Below are positions 25,535-35,262 of a stretch of DNA of 64,000 nt, one piece after another. The stretch's first letter is position 1, and every line of letters starts with the position of its first letter. This DNA is from Mobiluncus massiliensis (GTDB lineage: Bacteria; Actinomycetota; Actinomycetes; Actinomycetales; Actinomycetaceae), in contig NZ_OX458329.1 of NCBI RefSeq assembly GCF_949769255.1, positions 1,488,001 to 1,552,000 of the forward strand, in the 5' to 3' direction. Under the pieces are notes generated by a model. It searched no databases. It saw only the letters and a program-made list of their open reading frames with translations, and had not been told where the DNA came from. Both the position numbers and the translations under genes were made by a program.

Positions 25535-27051
25535 GCTTCATTCACCCACTTGAACTGGGACAATGTCTCTTGGAGCGCTTCGAATTCCTGGGCGCTGAGC
25601 ACCATGTCTTGGCTAGCTTCCTGCAACTCCTCAACCGTTGCTTCCGTCTTGGCTTCAATGCGGTACAAGTTGTCTGTAACTTGTGCGGAATCGTCTGACA
25701 CTTCCGTCACGGTTTGCGCCATAGAGGAAATGGTTGCGGTTTGTTCCTCAATAGCTGCCGCCACGGTGGATTGATAGTCATTAATGTTTGAGATAATGCC
25801 GGTTATCTCGGTAATGGCCTCCATCGCCGCTTGAGTATCAGACTGAATCTTGATGATGCTTTCAGACACTTCAACCGCGGCAGACTTGGTACCCAAAGCC
25901 AAATCTTTCACCTCGGAGGCCACCACCGCGAAGCCTCTCCCGGCTTCTCCGGCACGAGAAGCCTCGATGGTAGCGTTTAACGCCAAAAGGTTAGTTTGTT
26001 CTGCCACCATTTTGATAGTTTCAATGACCGAACTGATTGCATCGGAAGCCTTATCCAGTTCACCCATGACGTCATTAGCCTGCGCGGTCAAAGTGGTAGC
26101 CTGCGCGGCTGATTTCGCGGCTGTTGCGGCGTTAGTTGAAATCTCGGTGACGGCACTGCGCATCTGTTCGGTGGAAGTGGCCACATCGCCAATCTGGGTA
26201 CTGACTTCCCTGGCGTTACCAGCGACCGAAGCTACTGTATCTTTAGCGGCACTCGCTTTCGCGGCGACGTCTTGACTCTTTTCTCGCAGCCCTTCGGCGC
26301 CTACCGTCGTTTCCGTGGCAGTGCTAGATATTCCACTCAACAAAGTGCCCAGGTTCTTTACCGAGTCATTCAACAGCACAGACATTTCGCCAATCTCGTC
26401 ACGGGAAACCTGGCGTACCTGGTAAGTAAAGTCTTTCGCGGACAGGCGGTTCAGACCCTTGCTAATTTCCTTGGCGGAGCGAGAAATTGACAGGGACACC
26501 AGCACAGAAACCAGCAATACCACCACCAAACCAACCAAGCTCACCGCTAAACCGATATTGGAGTTTACGGAAGTGATGGTGTTCAGCTCGGCAACGTCAG
26601 CCTCATGTTTGTCAGTCAAGGAATTTCTCAGCGATTCCAACTGGCTTCCCATCTCTGCGCTGAGGCTGGTCAGAGTAGCACCGTCCGCGTTAACGGGAAT
26701 CTGGGCGGCCAAATCCTGGATGCGGGAAACGATTTCCCGTTGCTGAGAATCCAGCGGGGCCCCCTGCAATTTCGTGAGCTGAGTGGTGAAGTCTTGGGTG
26801 GCCTGGTGGTACTTGTCATCATTAGCGACGCCGAGGGCAACGCTGAAGCCAGCTTGCCTGACCTCCTGGAACTGTTGAGACATAGCAGAAAACTCGCGGG
26901 AAACCGCGGCAGTCTGGGCGTAGGTAGAGACTCTCCTCTGGGTCGCTACCGCTGACCCCCACGTAATCGCCACTACGGCAAGAGTGACCAGGAAACAAAT
27001 ACCGCCGATTGACAGCAACTTCTTTGAAATAGATAAGCCCGCCTTGACCAT
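25531..27051 (-). CDS. Methyl-accepting chemotaxis protein
   Basis: 506 residues with the same layout as its downstream neighbour: TM1 ([18 protein letters not shown]), a ~130-residue sensor, TM2 ([20 protein letters not shown]), HAMP with [15 protein letters not shown], and a signalling domain with [20 protein letters not shown] and [26 protein letters not shown] precedes the ATG. The two receptors share similar signalling domains but different sensor regions, as expected for duplication followed by divergence. Confidence 0.94.
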   Translation of the reverse strand: MVKAGLSISKKLLSIGGICFLVTLAVVAITWGSAVATQRRVSTYAQTAAVSREFSAMSQQFQEVRQAGFSVALGVANDDKYHQATQDFTTQLTKLQGAPLDSQQREIVSRIQDLAAQIPVNADGATLTSLSAEMGSQLESLRNSLTDKHEADVAELNTITSVNSNIGLAVSLVGLVVVLLVSVLVSLSISRSAKEISKGLNRLSAKDFTYQVRQVSRDEIGEMSVLLNDSVKNLGTLLSGISSTATETTVGAEGLREKSQDVAAKASAAKDTVASVAGNAREVSTQIGDVATSTEQMRSAVTEISTNAATAAKSAAQATTLTAQANDVMGELDKASDAISSVIETIKMVAEQTNLLALNATIEASRAGEAGRGFAVVASEVKDLALGTKSAAVEVSESIIKIQSDTQAAMEAITEITGIISNINDYQSTVAAAIEEQTATISSMAQTVTEVSDDSAQVTDNLYRIEAKTEATVEELQEASQDMVLSAQEFEALQETLSQFKWVNEA

Positions 27052-27176
27052 GACGCCTCCTTAGCCCATTCTACAAGGTGTGGCAGGGACATTCTGCGTT
27101 TTCAAAACCTCCGGGAAAGCATCCCGACGCTCTCTCCCGGCCCGCAGCAGCACACGCCAAAACCGAACTGGGAAAA

Positions 27177-28181
27177 TCAGTCTTTTAGTTTGGAGTATTT
27201 AAACTTGTAGACCCCGTGCATGATGGTTCCATCCAGCCAACCTATCGGCTTGGCCGAGGTAACCTTTGCCACCAGAGCCGCCAAGGCGTTCTTACGCGCT
27301 ACTGTGGCCACCGCCTGGGCTTCATCCAAATCAGCCCCCAGGAAATAGGTCGCTTTATGCCCGTAAATCATCGTCTTGCCAAACGTTTGACCGACTTTCA
27401 AGCCGACCAACTGACTGAAGTCGTCCAGGTAGGCGGGCAAACCCGTCTGACTGAACTGCAAGAACAGCGGATCGTCCGTCGCGACCACCGCCCCGGCATC
27501 GTCTCGACGCATGAAAATGTGGATAATCTGAGGCGGCAATCCAAAGCCATCGCGCTCAAAACACCGCACCCGCGCCGCACCGTCCAGCGCCTTCCAGCCG
27601 GTCATCAGTTCAAACTGAGTACGACAGGCGGCTTCCACCTCTTTTGCCAAATCCACCAGTTCGTTCGCGTCTTGGCCGAACAGCACTGCCCCGTGACCTT
27701 GCATCAAAATCGCCCTGGACCCGGTCTCACGCAACGTAACCAACACGGCCTTATGCAGTTTCCCCGTGGAAGGCAACCCGTAAGCTGCCGTCGGTAGGGT
27801 CGTCGACCCGATACGTTCTGCTAGTTCAGGTGGGATTTCCACCGCAGCGCCACTCACGCTGAGAGCCGAGGCATAGGGCTGGTGAGTATGGATAATGAAC
27901 TGGACCTCAGGCAATTCCCGATAGATTTCCGTGTGCAGCCCGCGCTCCCCACTCGGCTTCAGATCCCCGGACCACTTGCCCTCAAAATCGACCTCAACCA
28001 GTTCTTCTGGGGTCATCGTCTCGTAGCCCCGCCCTGAAGGCGTAATGAGATAACGGTCATCACCGCTGCGTTGAGACAGGTTGCCCCAGGTACGAGCCAC
28101 TAAGCCTTCTCTCAGCAGGAGGCGCGCGGTATCGATAATCACATTTCCAGTTTTATCGTCTTGCCCAGTATTCCCGGTCAT
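27177..28181 (-). CDS. Class II aldolase/adducin family protein
   Basis: 334 residues from the ATG at 28181 (GGACAAAAA upstream). The N-terminal ~210 residues are a class II (Zn) aldolase domain like fuculose- or ribulose-phosphate aldolase: TWGNLSQRSGDDRYLITPSG, the metal-site SGERGLHTEIYRE and IIHTHQPYASAL, and MQGHGAVLFG. The C-terminal ~120 residues are an extension without recognised motifs. It probably cleaves a phosphorylated sugar to dihydroxyacetone phosphate and an aldehyde. It follows an aminotransferase gene by 40 nt and lies opposite a sugar kinase gene. Exact substrate unknown. Confidence 0.85.
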   Translation of the reverse strand: MTGNTGQDDKTGNVIIDTARLLLREGLVARTWGNLSQRSGDDRYLITPSGRGYETMTPEELVEVDFEGKWSGDLKPSGERGLHTEIYRELPEVQFIIHTHQPYASALSVSGAAVEIPPELAERIGSTTLPTAAYGLPSTGKLHKAVLVTLRETGSRAILMQGHGAVLFGQDANELVDLAKEVEAACRTQFELMTGWKALDGAARVRCFERDGFGLPPQIIHIFMRRDDAGAVVATDDPLFLQFSQTGLPAYLDDFSQLVGLKVGQTFGKTMIYGHKATYFLGADLDEAQAVATVARKNALAALVAKVTSAKPIGWLDGTIMHGVYKFKYSKLKD

Positions 28182-28221
28182 TTTTTGTCCTTTCCTCACT
28201 ACTGCGGCTACCCGCGCCTGT

Positions 28222-29694
28222 TTATTTCTTGGTTGCCGGCTTCATCTCAACCTTTTGGAACACCCGCTCGAAACGGTTCAGCGCCTCGTCAATCAGTTCC
28301 GGGGTATATGCCGCGGAAGTGTACAGACGCGAGCCGGCCAGAGTAATCAGCCCTTCGGCGGTGTAGGCCGCCCCCATGTATTCCATTTCTTTCTTACGTT
28401 TCGACGTTTCGTTCAAGACGTGCGGGATCGTCCACGGTTTACTCCAATCAATGGAGAAGTGCATGGTTCCTACTGTCTCGAGGTGGCACACGGATCCTTC
28501 GTTCCAAGCCACGAAAGGCAGGTTATATTGCTTAATCAGGCTTCGCAGCCCGTCGGTCAGACGGTTGCCCATTTCTCCGGCGTATTCACAAGCATTCGTC
28601 TCAATGATGCGCTGAATCGTGTGGTAGCCCGCCACGCAGCTAATCGGGGTGGCTGCCATCGTGCCGCCAATCAACGCCTTGTGAACCTTGTCTCCCGTCT
28701 GAATCCCCGCCGCGAGGTACTTCATGTATTCGCGCTTGCCGCCCAGACCGCCCGCACCGGGATACCCTCCGGCGATGACCTTGCCAAACACCGTCAAATC
28801 GGAGTCAATCCCAAACAGCCCTGAAGCGCCCCGGTCAGAAATCCGGAAAGCGGTAACGACCTCGTCAAAAATCAACAACGCCCCGTAGCGGCGGCACAAC
28901 CGTTCCACCCCTTTGAGGAAAGCCTGGTCGATGGGCCAAGTTCCGGATTCCGGCCCGATGGGTTCAATCATGACCGCGGCAGTACCGCCGTGGAGCTTCT
29001 TCATGCGCAGTTTGCGCTCCAGGTCACCCAGGTCTCCGGGCATAAACTCGTCCACGTAACGGAACATGGTCCAAGGCACCCCGTGGGCTTGGGTGAACTT
29101 AGAACCCGGGATACGGATACCGTAACCGAGCTGATCAGACCAGCCGTGATAGGCCCCGCCCATCTTGAGGACGTGCTTCTTCTTGGTGGCCAGGCGGGCG
29201 ACCCGGATTGCCGCCATGCACGCCTCTGTGCCCGAACCCAGCATTCGGAACATATCCACAGTCGGCACACGTGAGGCGATGAGGTCCGCCAGTTTGTATT
29301 CGTACTCGTGGAACAGACCGGTAGACGGCCCCCCATCGTTCAACAGTTTGATGACTTCTTCGCGAACTTCCGGCGGGTTGGAGCCCAGCACGGTCGGACC
29401 GCCAGCCTGCAGGAAATCAAAGTACACGTTGCCGTCAATGTCTGTCAGTTCATGTCCGCTGGCTTTGGTGATGACCAGGGGGAAAGGATGGTTGAACGCG
29501 AGATTGTGCTGAACTCCACCGGGAATGCGATTCATTGCCGTTTCAATCATAGATTTCGAACCTGAACACTTCGCTTCGAAGTAATCTTGTTCGTAATTGC
29601 GCAAGGCTCCGGCACTAATGGAGTAAATTGGTTTCTTGATAAGGTCATCCAGTTGCTTGTTGATGGCGCGAGTGCTGGGTTGATTAATTCGCAT
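28222..29694 (-). CDS. Class III aminotransferase, HemL-like
   Basis: 490 residues of the class III PLP fold. Recognised blocks: AGGPTVLGSNPPEV, RMLGSGTEACMAAIRVAR, GGAYHGWSD, LLIFDEVVTAFR and VFGKVIAGGYPGAGGLGG, whose lysine should bind PLP. It resembles glutamate-1-semialdehyde aminomutase, but it is longer and its context is a sugar kinase and an aldolase rather than haem genes, so it more likely transaminates an aldehyde or amino acid in a catabolic route. GAGGAGAGAATCAA precedes the ATG. Confidence 0.87.
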   Translation of the reverse strand: MRINQPSTRAINKQLDDLIKKPIYSISAGALRNYEQDYFEAKCSGSKSMIETAMNRIPGGVQHNLAFNHPFPLVITKASGHELTDIDGNVYFDFLQAGGPTVLGSNPPEVREEVIKLLNDGGPSTGLFHEYEYKLADLIASRVPTVDMFRMLGSGTEACMAAIRVARLATKKKHVLKMGGAYHGWSDQLGYGIRIPGSKFTQAHGVPWTMFRYVDEFMPGDLGDLERKLRMKKLHGGTAAVMIEPIGPESGTWPIDQAFLKGVERLCRRYGALLIFDEVVTAFRISDRGASGLFGIDSDLTVFGKVIAGGYPGAGGLGGKREYMKYLAAGIQTGDKVHKALIGGTMAATPISCVAGYHTIQRIIETNACEYAGEMGNRLTDGLRSLIKQYNLPFVAWNEGSVCHLETVGTMHFSIDWSKPWTIPHVLNETSKRKKEMEYMGAAYTAEGLITLAGSRLYTSAAYTPELIDEALNRFERVFQKVEMKPATKK

Positions 29695-29762
29695 TTGATT
29701 CTCTCCTCACTGAGCTGAAATCATTGCCCCAATTGTATAACTCTTGAACGAAAGAAAACAGT
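29695..29762. promoter_or_regulatory. Divergent promoter region between aminotransferase and kinase genes
   Basis: Only 68 nt separate the two divergent start codons. TATAAC on the plus strand and TATACA on the minus strand overlap in TTGTATAACTC, so the two -10 boxes would compete or be controlled together. No clear -35 on either side; an activator is likely. Confidence 0.4.
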
Positions 29763-31370
29763 ATGTTGATACTTGCTTACGACGTCGGAACGTCAGGAGT
29801 GAAAACTTGTCTGTACCAGGCGGGGTCGGAGCTGACCCTGGTGAACTCCCGATTGGGGACCTACGGCCTGACAATCCTGCCCAATGGGGGCGCGGAACAA
29901 GACCCGGACCAGTGGTGGGACGCCATCGTCAAAACCACTCGTGAACTTGCGCGCGAAAACCCGCAAGAAATGGCGGAGGTCCAAGCCATCAGTTTTTGCT
30001 CCCAGATGCAGGCTCTGGTGCTGGTGGATGAGTCTGGACATCACCTGCGTCCCGCCATGAGCTATATGGACCAGCGCGCCGCGGAGCAAAAACGGCGCGG
30101 GCTGGAAACCGGCATGAAAATTTCGGGGATGAATGCCAAGAAGTTGTTGTCCAGCCTCTATCGGACCTCCGCAGTTTCCGCTTCCGTCAAGGACCCCATG
30201 TGGAAATACCTCTGGGTGCGCGACAACGAGCCCGAGGTCTATGCCAAAGTCCACAAGTGGCTCGACGTCAAGGAATACCTCATTGCCCGCCTAACCGGGA
30301 ATTTCGTCATGTCCGTAGATTCGGCGTTCGCCACCTTGCTCCTGGACGTGCGCAGCAGTCGTCCCGCGTGGGCATCGCGTTTAGCCCGCTCTTTCGGGGT
30401 CAATCCGGATCACCTCGCGCCCATCGTCAAGTCTGCTACCGCGGTCGGGACGTTGCTTCCAGAAGTTGCTCAAGAGCTTGGCCTGCCGCAAACCACGACC
30501 GTTTATGCTGGTGGTGGGGACGCGTCACTAATTGGAGTTGGCGCTGGGGCCTGCGGGGTCAGTGACACCCACGTCTACTGGGGAACTTCAGGATGGGTCT
30601 CTACCGTCACCGATAAGCGCGCGGTTGATGTTAATTCCATGATTGCTACCGTTGACGGTGCCGATCCGGGCAAATACAACTACTTCGCCGAGCTAGAAAC
30701 GGCCGGAAAATGTTTCGAATGGGTTCGCAAACATTTGGCCGAGGACGAGATTGACGTCTATCTGTCTCATAAGGACAAAGCGGCGGATGTGGAAACGAAA
30801 TACACCTCGCTTTACGAGTACCTGTCCGAAGTCATTGCGAAAGCTCCCGCTGGTAGCGGCGGTGTGATTTTCACCCCTTGGCTGCACGGAAACCGTTGCC
30901 CGTTCGAGGATGCCAATGCCCGTGCCATGTTTTTTAACATCTCCCTGGAAACCGGCAAAACTGAGATGCTGCGCTCCGTCATCGAAGGCGTGTGTTTCCA
31001 TCTGCGTTGGTTCTTGGAAACTGAAGGGAAGAAAGTTCAAACTTCCGAAGCGGTACGTTTCGTTGGTGGCGGCGCCCTCTCGCCAGTCACTTCCCAGATT
31101 CTGGCTGATGTGCTGGGTCGAACCGTAGAGACGGTAAGGGATCCACAAAACGTGGGGTCGGTCGGTGCTGCCCTAGTCGCCCTGGTGGGAGCACACGAAG
31201 TCGACAACCTGGTTCAGGCCGCCCAGAAACTCGTGAAAGTCCAGGAACGTTACCTGCCTAACCCGGAACATCGCGCTGTCTACGACCGCCAATACGAAGT
31301 GTTCAAAGGCCTATATCGCGCCAACCGCAAAGCCTTCAATCTGCTCAACAGTAACAACCAACCGAAATAA
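29763..31370 (+). CDS. FGGY-family carbohydrate kinase, xylulokinase-like
   Basis: 535 residues with the two-domain FGGY/ASKHA fold. N-terminal LILAYDVGTSGVKTCLYQ binds phosphate; AISFCSQMQALVLVD and MSYMDQRA contact the sugar. Domain II shows AGGGDASLIGVGAGAC, FTPWLHGNRCPFEDANARA and the adenosine-motif region VRFVGGGALSPVTSQILADV. It phosphorylates a ketose or polyol; xylulose is a guess from similarity. It is divergent from the aldolase and aminotransferase genes and 15 nt upstream of a GtrA-like gene. Confidence 0.9.
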   Translation: MLILAYDVGTSGVKTCLYQAGSELTLVNSRLGTYGLTILPNGGAEQDPDQWWDAIVKTTRELARENPQEMAEVQAISFCSQMQALVLVDESGHHLRPAMSYMDQRAAEQKRRGLETGMKISGMNAKKLLSSLYRTSAVSASVKDPMWKYLWVRDNEPEVYAKVHKWLDVKEYLIARLTGNFVMSVDSAFATLLLDVRSSRPAWASRLARSFGVNPDHLAPIVKSATAVGTLLPEVAQELGLPQTTTVYAGGGDASLIGVGAGACGVSDTHVYWGTSGWVSTVTDKRAVDVNSMIATVDGADPGKYNYFAELETAGKCFEWVRKHLAEDEIDVYLSHKDKAADVETKYTSLYEYLSEVIAKAPAGSGGVIFTPWLHGNRCPFEDANARAMFFNISLETGKTEMLRSVIEGVCFHLRWFLETEGKKVQTSEAVRFVGGGALSPVTSQILADVLGRTVETVRDPQNVGSVGAALVALVGAHEVDNLVQAAQKLVKVQERYLPNPEHRAVYDRQYEVFKGLYRANRKAFNLLNSNNQPK

Positions 31371-31385
31371 CAAAGGATTACCACT

Positions 31386-31997
31386 ATGACACAGACGGAT
31401 TCTCCAACCCCACCGAAGCAGCCAGACAACTCCCCCGATGTCCCCTCAGGGGCAACGCCCTCTGGCGCTGAACAGACAGCCCCAGCCCCTGCCCCGAGCA
31501 ACCCTGATGCGATTGTGGTCGGCCAGGCTTCAAAAGGCAAAGCCGCCCTCATTCAAGCCATCAAGTTCACTCTACTGTCTATCACCGCCGCCGGGGTCGA
31601 GGTCGCCAGCTTCGCCCTGATGGTATGGATAAACTCCCTGACGGGGTGGTTCCCGTTCTGGGTGTCGCAATCGGTTTCCATCGCCCTGTCGGTTATCTAT
31701 AACTTCACGGTCAACCGCCATTTCACTTTCAAGTCAGCGAATAACGTTCCCATCGCGATGCTCAAGGTCGCTTTGTTCTATGTGTTCTTTATCCCTCTGA
31801 CGTCCTGGGGCGGACAAATTCTGTCCAATATGGGGTGGGCTGACTGGTTGCTGAAAGGCATCAGTTTGTTGCTGAACTTTGTCGGCGAGTTCTTGTGGTG
31901 GAAGTTCGTGGTGTTCCGCGGTTCGGAAAACACGAACTCTCTGGCGGTAAAGCAGGCCGAAAAGAGCCGGCAAAAAAGCGTATCTGCCGCGGAATAA
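31386..31997 (+). CDS. GtrA-like membrane protein
   Basis: 203 residues. A ~45-residue Pro/Ala-rich cytoplasmic N-terminus precedes four transmembrane helices with GtrA hallmarks: IKFTLLSITAAGVEVASFAL, LSVIYNFTVNRHFTF and LLNFVGEFLWWKFVVFR. GtrA proteins are thought to move lipid-linked sugars for polysaccharide or glycolipid synthesis. It is 15 nt after the FGGY kinase (AAAGGATTACCACT before the ATG), so a link to that pathway is likely although unexplained. Converges with truA. Confidence 0.85.
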   Translation: MTQTDSPTPPKQPDNSPDVPSGATPSGAEQTAPAPAPSNPDAIVVGQASKGKAALIQAIKFTLLSITAAGVEVASFALMVWINSLTGWFPFWVSQSVSIALSVIYNFTVNRHFTFKSANNVPIAMLKVALFYVFFIPLTSWGGQILSNMGWADWLLKGISLLLNFVGEFLWWKFVVFRGSENTNSLAVKQAEKSRQKSVSAAE

Positions 31998-32039
31998 GCC
32001 GCCAGTGAACGACGTCTCACGGCTGGGGCAGGAATTTGC

Positions 32040-32936
32040 TCAGTCTTGTTCTGGCTGACAACCGCAGTCTCGCCGCGCCCGCGTGGTTTGTTGTCGAGCG
32101 AGCAGTTCCGCCGCGCTTTGGGGGTAATCAACCCCGGTGAGGGTCAATCCCAGGGCGGGAGCGACCGGAATTTCTGGGATGCGCGCTTTGGCGGCCAACG
32201 CTCCTGCCAGCCAGGCTGTGTCCCGTTTAGCACGTCCTACTTCAGTCAACGCGCCCACCAGGGAGCGCACCATAGAGTGACAAAAGGCATCGGCGCACAC
32301 CCGGATTTCTATGATTCCCGGTTCGATTCGCATTGTCTCTAACTGTTGCAAGTTTCGGATTGTGGTGGCGCCCTCGCGCGGTTTGCAGAAAGTCGCGAAG
32401 TCGTGTTCCCCCAACAGCACTGTGGCGCTCGCGTTCATAGCAGCCGGATCCAGCGCGGTTGGATACCACCAACAGCAGTTGCGGGTTAACGGGTTGCGCG
32501 CTGCCACGTCATCAACAATGCGGTACACGTAATGGCGTGCCAGAGCCGAAAACCTCGCATCGAAACTTTCCGGCACCACTCTCGCCGCGGTCACCACCAA
32601 CGCATCCACGGCACCCTGGGGATAAGCAGATGGTGCATCCTCCACCGGGCTAGCCAGATTTCCGCTCAGCACCGCCCGCAATACCGCTCCCAGCCGCAGC
32701 ACCAAAGTTTCGGGGGAAACTGTGTGGTTTGCCGAATCCGGCACGGTGAAATGGGCCACTTGCCCGGTGGCATGAACCCCAGCATCGGTGCGTCCCGCCA
32801 CCGTGAGCTCCACAGGTTGCCGAAAGATTACCGCCAGAGCGGATTGGAGGGCACCCTGCACCGTAGGCAGTCCGGGCTGGACGGCCCAACCGTGAAACGG
32901 TGTCCCATCATAGCGAATATCCAGGCGTATGCGCAT
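32040..32936 (-). CDS. truA: tRNA pseudouridine(38-40) synthase TruA
   Basis: 298 residues. Catalytic Asp is in TVAGRTDAGVHATGQVAHF; RLDIRYDGTPFHGWAVQPG at the start and HYVYRI and FCHSMVRSLVGALTEVG later are TruA blocks. It modifies U38-40 in tRNA anticodon arms. It follows rplQ in the usual actinobacterial order but is separated from it by a strong terminator, so it probably has its own promoter in the 129-nt gap. Confidence 0.96.
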   Translation of the reverse strand: MRIRLDIRYDGTPFHGWAVQPGLPTVQGALQSALAVIFRQPVELTVAGRTDAGVHATGQVAHFTVPDSANHTVSPETLVLRLGAVLRAVLSGNLASPVEDAPSAYPQGAVDALVVTAARVVPESFDARFSALARHYVYRIVDDVAARNPLTRNCCWWYPTALDPAAMNASATVLLGEHDFATFCKPREGATTIRNLQQLETMRIEPGIIEIRVCADAFCHSMVRSLVGALTEVGRAKRDTAWLAGALAAKARIPEIPVAPALGLTLTGVDYPQSAAELLARQQTTRARRDCGCQPEQD

Positions 32937-33065
32937 TACTTCCCCCTGAACCCCACGACGCAGCCCGGTGGCGGTGTCATGCGGACTAAATCTACGTTCA
33001 CTTTAGGGCTGCTGGACATAATATCCATCCTCCCTGTTTCGTGACGAATTTGTGGGGCATCTGAT

Positions 33066-33105
33066 AAAAAACCGGAGGGCTGGGTCCTGTGAACCCAGCC
33101 CTGCG
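33066..33105 (-). terminator. Terminator after rplQ
   Basis: On the minus strand AGGGCTGGGT pairs with ACCCAGCCCT around an seven-base loop, extended by CCG, and is followed by six Ts. It begins 16 nt after the rplQ stop codon and ends the infA-rplQ operon. Confidence 0.88.
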
Positions 33106-33120
33106 GAAAAATGAGTCGGC

Positions 33121-33669
33121 TTATTCGGCCTTTTCCTCGGGAGTTTCCTCCGCCTTAGCTTCAGCCTTTTCCTCTACAGGAGTTTCGGGCTTCTCCTCAG
33201 CAGCATCTTTCGCTTCAGATTCTGCCTTGGTTTCTTCCGGCTTAGCTTCTTCCGGCTTGGCAGCAACCTTCTTCGGTGTAGCCGGCTTAGCTTTCTTCTT
33301 CTTTTCGACGCCTTCGAGTACCAAAGAGATTTCCGCCAGAGGAGCATTGTCGCCCTTGCGGTATCCCATCTTTACGATGCGAGTGCAGCCACCCTCACGG
33401 TCTTTATCAATGGCCGGAGCGATTTCCTCGAACAACTTGGCGACCACGGCCTTGTTGCGCAGCTTGGACAGCACCTGACGGCGAGCGTGCAAATCACCGC
33501 GGCGAGCCTTGGTAATGAGCTTCTCAGCCAGCGGCTGAAGACGCTTGGCGCGAGCCTCGGTGGTCGTTACAGATTCATTTTCAAACAGGGCGCAAGCCAG
33601 GTTAGCGAGCATAATCCGCTCATGAGACGGGCTACCACCCAAACGGGGGCCTTTCGTGGGCTTAGGCAT
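33121..33669 (-). CDS. rplQ: 50S ribosomal protein L17
   Basis: 182 residues. The first ~125 are the L17 core ([50 protein letters not shown]). The last ~60 residues are a low-complexity Glu/Lys/Ala tail, a feature known from actinobacterial L17. It follows rpoA by 34 nt and is the last gene before the terminator at 33066-33105. Confidence 0.97.
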   Translation of the reverse strand: MPKPTKGPRLGGSPSHERIMLANLACALFENESVTTTEARAKRLQPLAEKLITKARRGDLHARRQVLSKLRNKAVVAKLFEEIAPAIDKDREGGCTRIVKMGYRKGDNAPLAEISLVLEGVEKKKKAKPATPKKVAAKPEEAKPEETKAESEAKDAAEEKPETPVEEKAEAKAEETPEEKAE

Positions 33670-33703
33670 AATTCTTGATTCTCCTTAAATCTTGTCTCAA
33701 AAG

Positions 33704-34690
33704 TTAGTTTTCATCACTGAACTGGGGCATGTCCGCGCCTTCGACAGCAGGCATCGGGGTGTCTTTCAAAGACATCCCCATCCCAGCCAGTTTTTCCTTG
33801 ATTTCATCAATGGATTTCTGACCAAAGTTGCGGATATCCAGCAAATCTGCCTGGGACCGAGCCACCAGGTCGCCTACCGTGTTAATGCCTTCACGAGTCA
33901 GGCAGTTCAACGCCCGGGAGGTCAGGTCCAAGTCCTCAACAGACATAGCCAAATCTTCGGCCAGAGCTGCATCGTTACCGGACGGCCCCAATTCGATGCC
34001 TTCGGCATCGTGGTTCAAGTCGCGAGCCAGCCCGAACAACTCCACCAGGGTCTTGCCCGCGGAAGCCATCGCGTCACGCGGAAGAATGGCTTTCTTGGTT
34101 TCCACATCGACGACCAAACGATCGAAGTCAGTGCGCTGTTCCACACGAGTGGCCTCCACACGGTAGGACACCTTAAGAACTGGAGAATAGATGGAATCCA
34201 CGGGAATACGAGAAATCTCGGCTTCCGGGTCCTTGTTCTGAGACGCGGAGACGTAGCCGCGGCCGCGTTCCACAGTCAGTTCGATTTCCAGCTTGCCGTC
34301 TTTGTTCAACGTGGCAATGTGCTGTTCCGGGTTGTGAATCACCACGCCAGCCGGAGGCATAATGTCACCCACGGTGACCTCGCCTTCCCCGGTCTTGCGC
34401 AGATACATGACCACGGGCTCATCATTATCCGAGGACAGGACGATTTCCTTGATGTTCAAAACAATCTGAGTCACGTCCTCTTTCACACCCGGCAGGGTCG
34501 TGAATTCGTGCAAAGCCCCCTCAATCTTGATGGAGGTCACTGCCGAACCCGGAATCGAGGACAGCAGGGTGCGACGCAGGGAATTTCCCAGAGTGTACCC
34601 GAAACCCGGTTCCAAAGGCTCTATCGTAAAACGAGAGCGCTGGTCATTGATAACTTCTTCAGTCAGCTTCGGTTGCGCTTGAATAAGCAC
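33704..34690 (-). CDS. rpoA: RNA polymerase alpha subunit
   Basis: 328 residues from GTG 34690, where the protein starts [12 protein letters not shown] as in other actinobacteria and AAAGGA lies 9 nt upstream; longer in-frame starts in the rpsK spacer are not credible. The N-terminal assembly domain contains [20 protein letters not shown] and the C-terminal DNA-binding domain contains [16 protein letters not shown] and [17 protein letters not shown]. It recruits beta and beta-prime and binds UP elements and regulators. Confidence 0.98.
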   Translation of the reverse strand: MLIQAQPKLTEEVINDQRSRFTIEPLEPGFGYTLGNSLRRTLLSSIPGSAVTSIKIEGALHEFTTLPGVKEDVTQIVLNIKEIVLSSDNDEPVVMYLRKTGEGEVTVGDIMPPAGVVIHNPEQHIATLNKDGKLEIELTVERGRGYVSASQNKDPEAEISRIPVDSIYSPVLKVSYRVEATRVEQRTDFDRLVVDVETKKAILPRDAMASAGKTLVELFGLARDLNHDAEGIELGPSGNDAALAEDLAMSVEDLDLTSRALNCLTREGINTVGDLVARSQADLLDIRNFGQKSIDEIKEKLAGMGMSLKDTPMPAVEGADMPQFSDEN

Positions 34691-34854
34691 TGTTGATTTC
34701 CTTTCCGGCATCCGCCACCACACCGGTTCAGGCTCCAAATCCTTGGCGAAGGGATTTGAGTATTTTAGGTTGTAAGTAATTTTCCAGAACCGCTTGAGCT
34801 GCCGTTTGTCCCTGGTGAGGTCCACCAGCGGCTAACCGGCCCGGACAAGCGCAA
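34691..34854 (-). other. rpsK-rpoA spacer with two hairpins
   Basis: A 164-nt spacer where many bacteria carry rpsD. It encodes no credible gene. On the minus strand it forms CTGGTG-GACCT-CACCAG (34812-34828) and a stem from AAATCC...GGATTT around a CGCC loop (34737-34757). These could be processing or regulatory structures, or relics of a lost gene. Confidence 0.5.
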
Positions 34855-35250
34855 TCAGACGCGGCGACGCTTCGGAGGGCGGCAGCCGTTGTGAGCCTGC
34901 GGAGTTACATCCTGGATGGAACCAACTTCCAGACCGGTAGCAGTCAGGGTACGAATCGCGGTTTCACGACCAGAACCCGGACCCTTGACGAAAACGTCAA
35001 CCTTTTTCAGACCAAATTCCTGCGCGCGACGAGCCGCGGCTTCAGCAGCCAACTGCGCTGCGAACGGCGTCGACTTACGCGAGCCCTTGAAACCGACCTG
35101 ACCGGAGGACGACCAAGCAATAACAGCACCGGACGGATCCGTAATGGACACGATGGTGTTGTTGAATGTGGATTTGATATAAGCATTGCCTTCGGTAACG
35201 TTCTTACGTTCCTTGCGGCGCGATTTAGTGGCTTGAGGCTTACCTGCCAT
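34855..35250 (-). CDS. rpsK: 30S ribosomal protein S11
   Basis: 131 residues, usual length. Core blocks [40 protein letters not shown] and the C-terminal [17 protein letters not shown] identify S11, which lines the platform near the mRNA exit. It starts 12 nt after rpsM ends. rpsD, often next in other phyla, is not present here. Confidence 0.98.
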   Translation of the reverse strand: MAGKPQATKSRRKERKNVTEGNAYIKSTFNNTIVSITDPSGAVIAWSSSGQVGFKGSRKSTPFAAQLAAEAAARRAQEFGLKKVDVFVKGPGSGRETAIRTLTATGLEVGSIQDVTPQAHNGCRPPKRRRV

Positions 35251-35262
35251 GATTTATCCCCC

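Noticed and set aside
28081-28824. A 247-codon plus-strand frame opposite the aminotransferase gene
   Set aside because: Shadow frame; the aminotransferase has all its family motifs.
28222-29694. hemL (glutamate-1-semialdehyde aminomutase)
   Set aside because: Similar fold and motifs, but longer than HemL and placed with an aldolase and a sugar kinase, not haem genes. Left as HemL-like.
33692-34696. A 334-codon plus-strand frame opposite rpoA
   Set aside because: rpoA on the other strand is certain; the frame has no features of its own.
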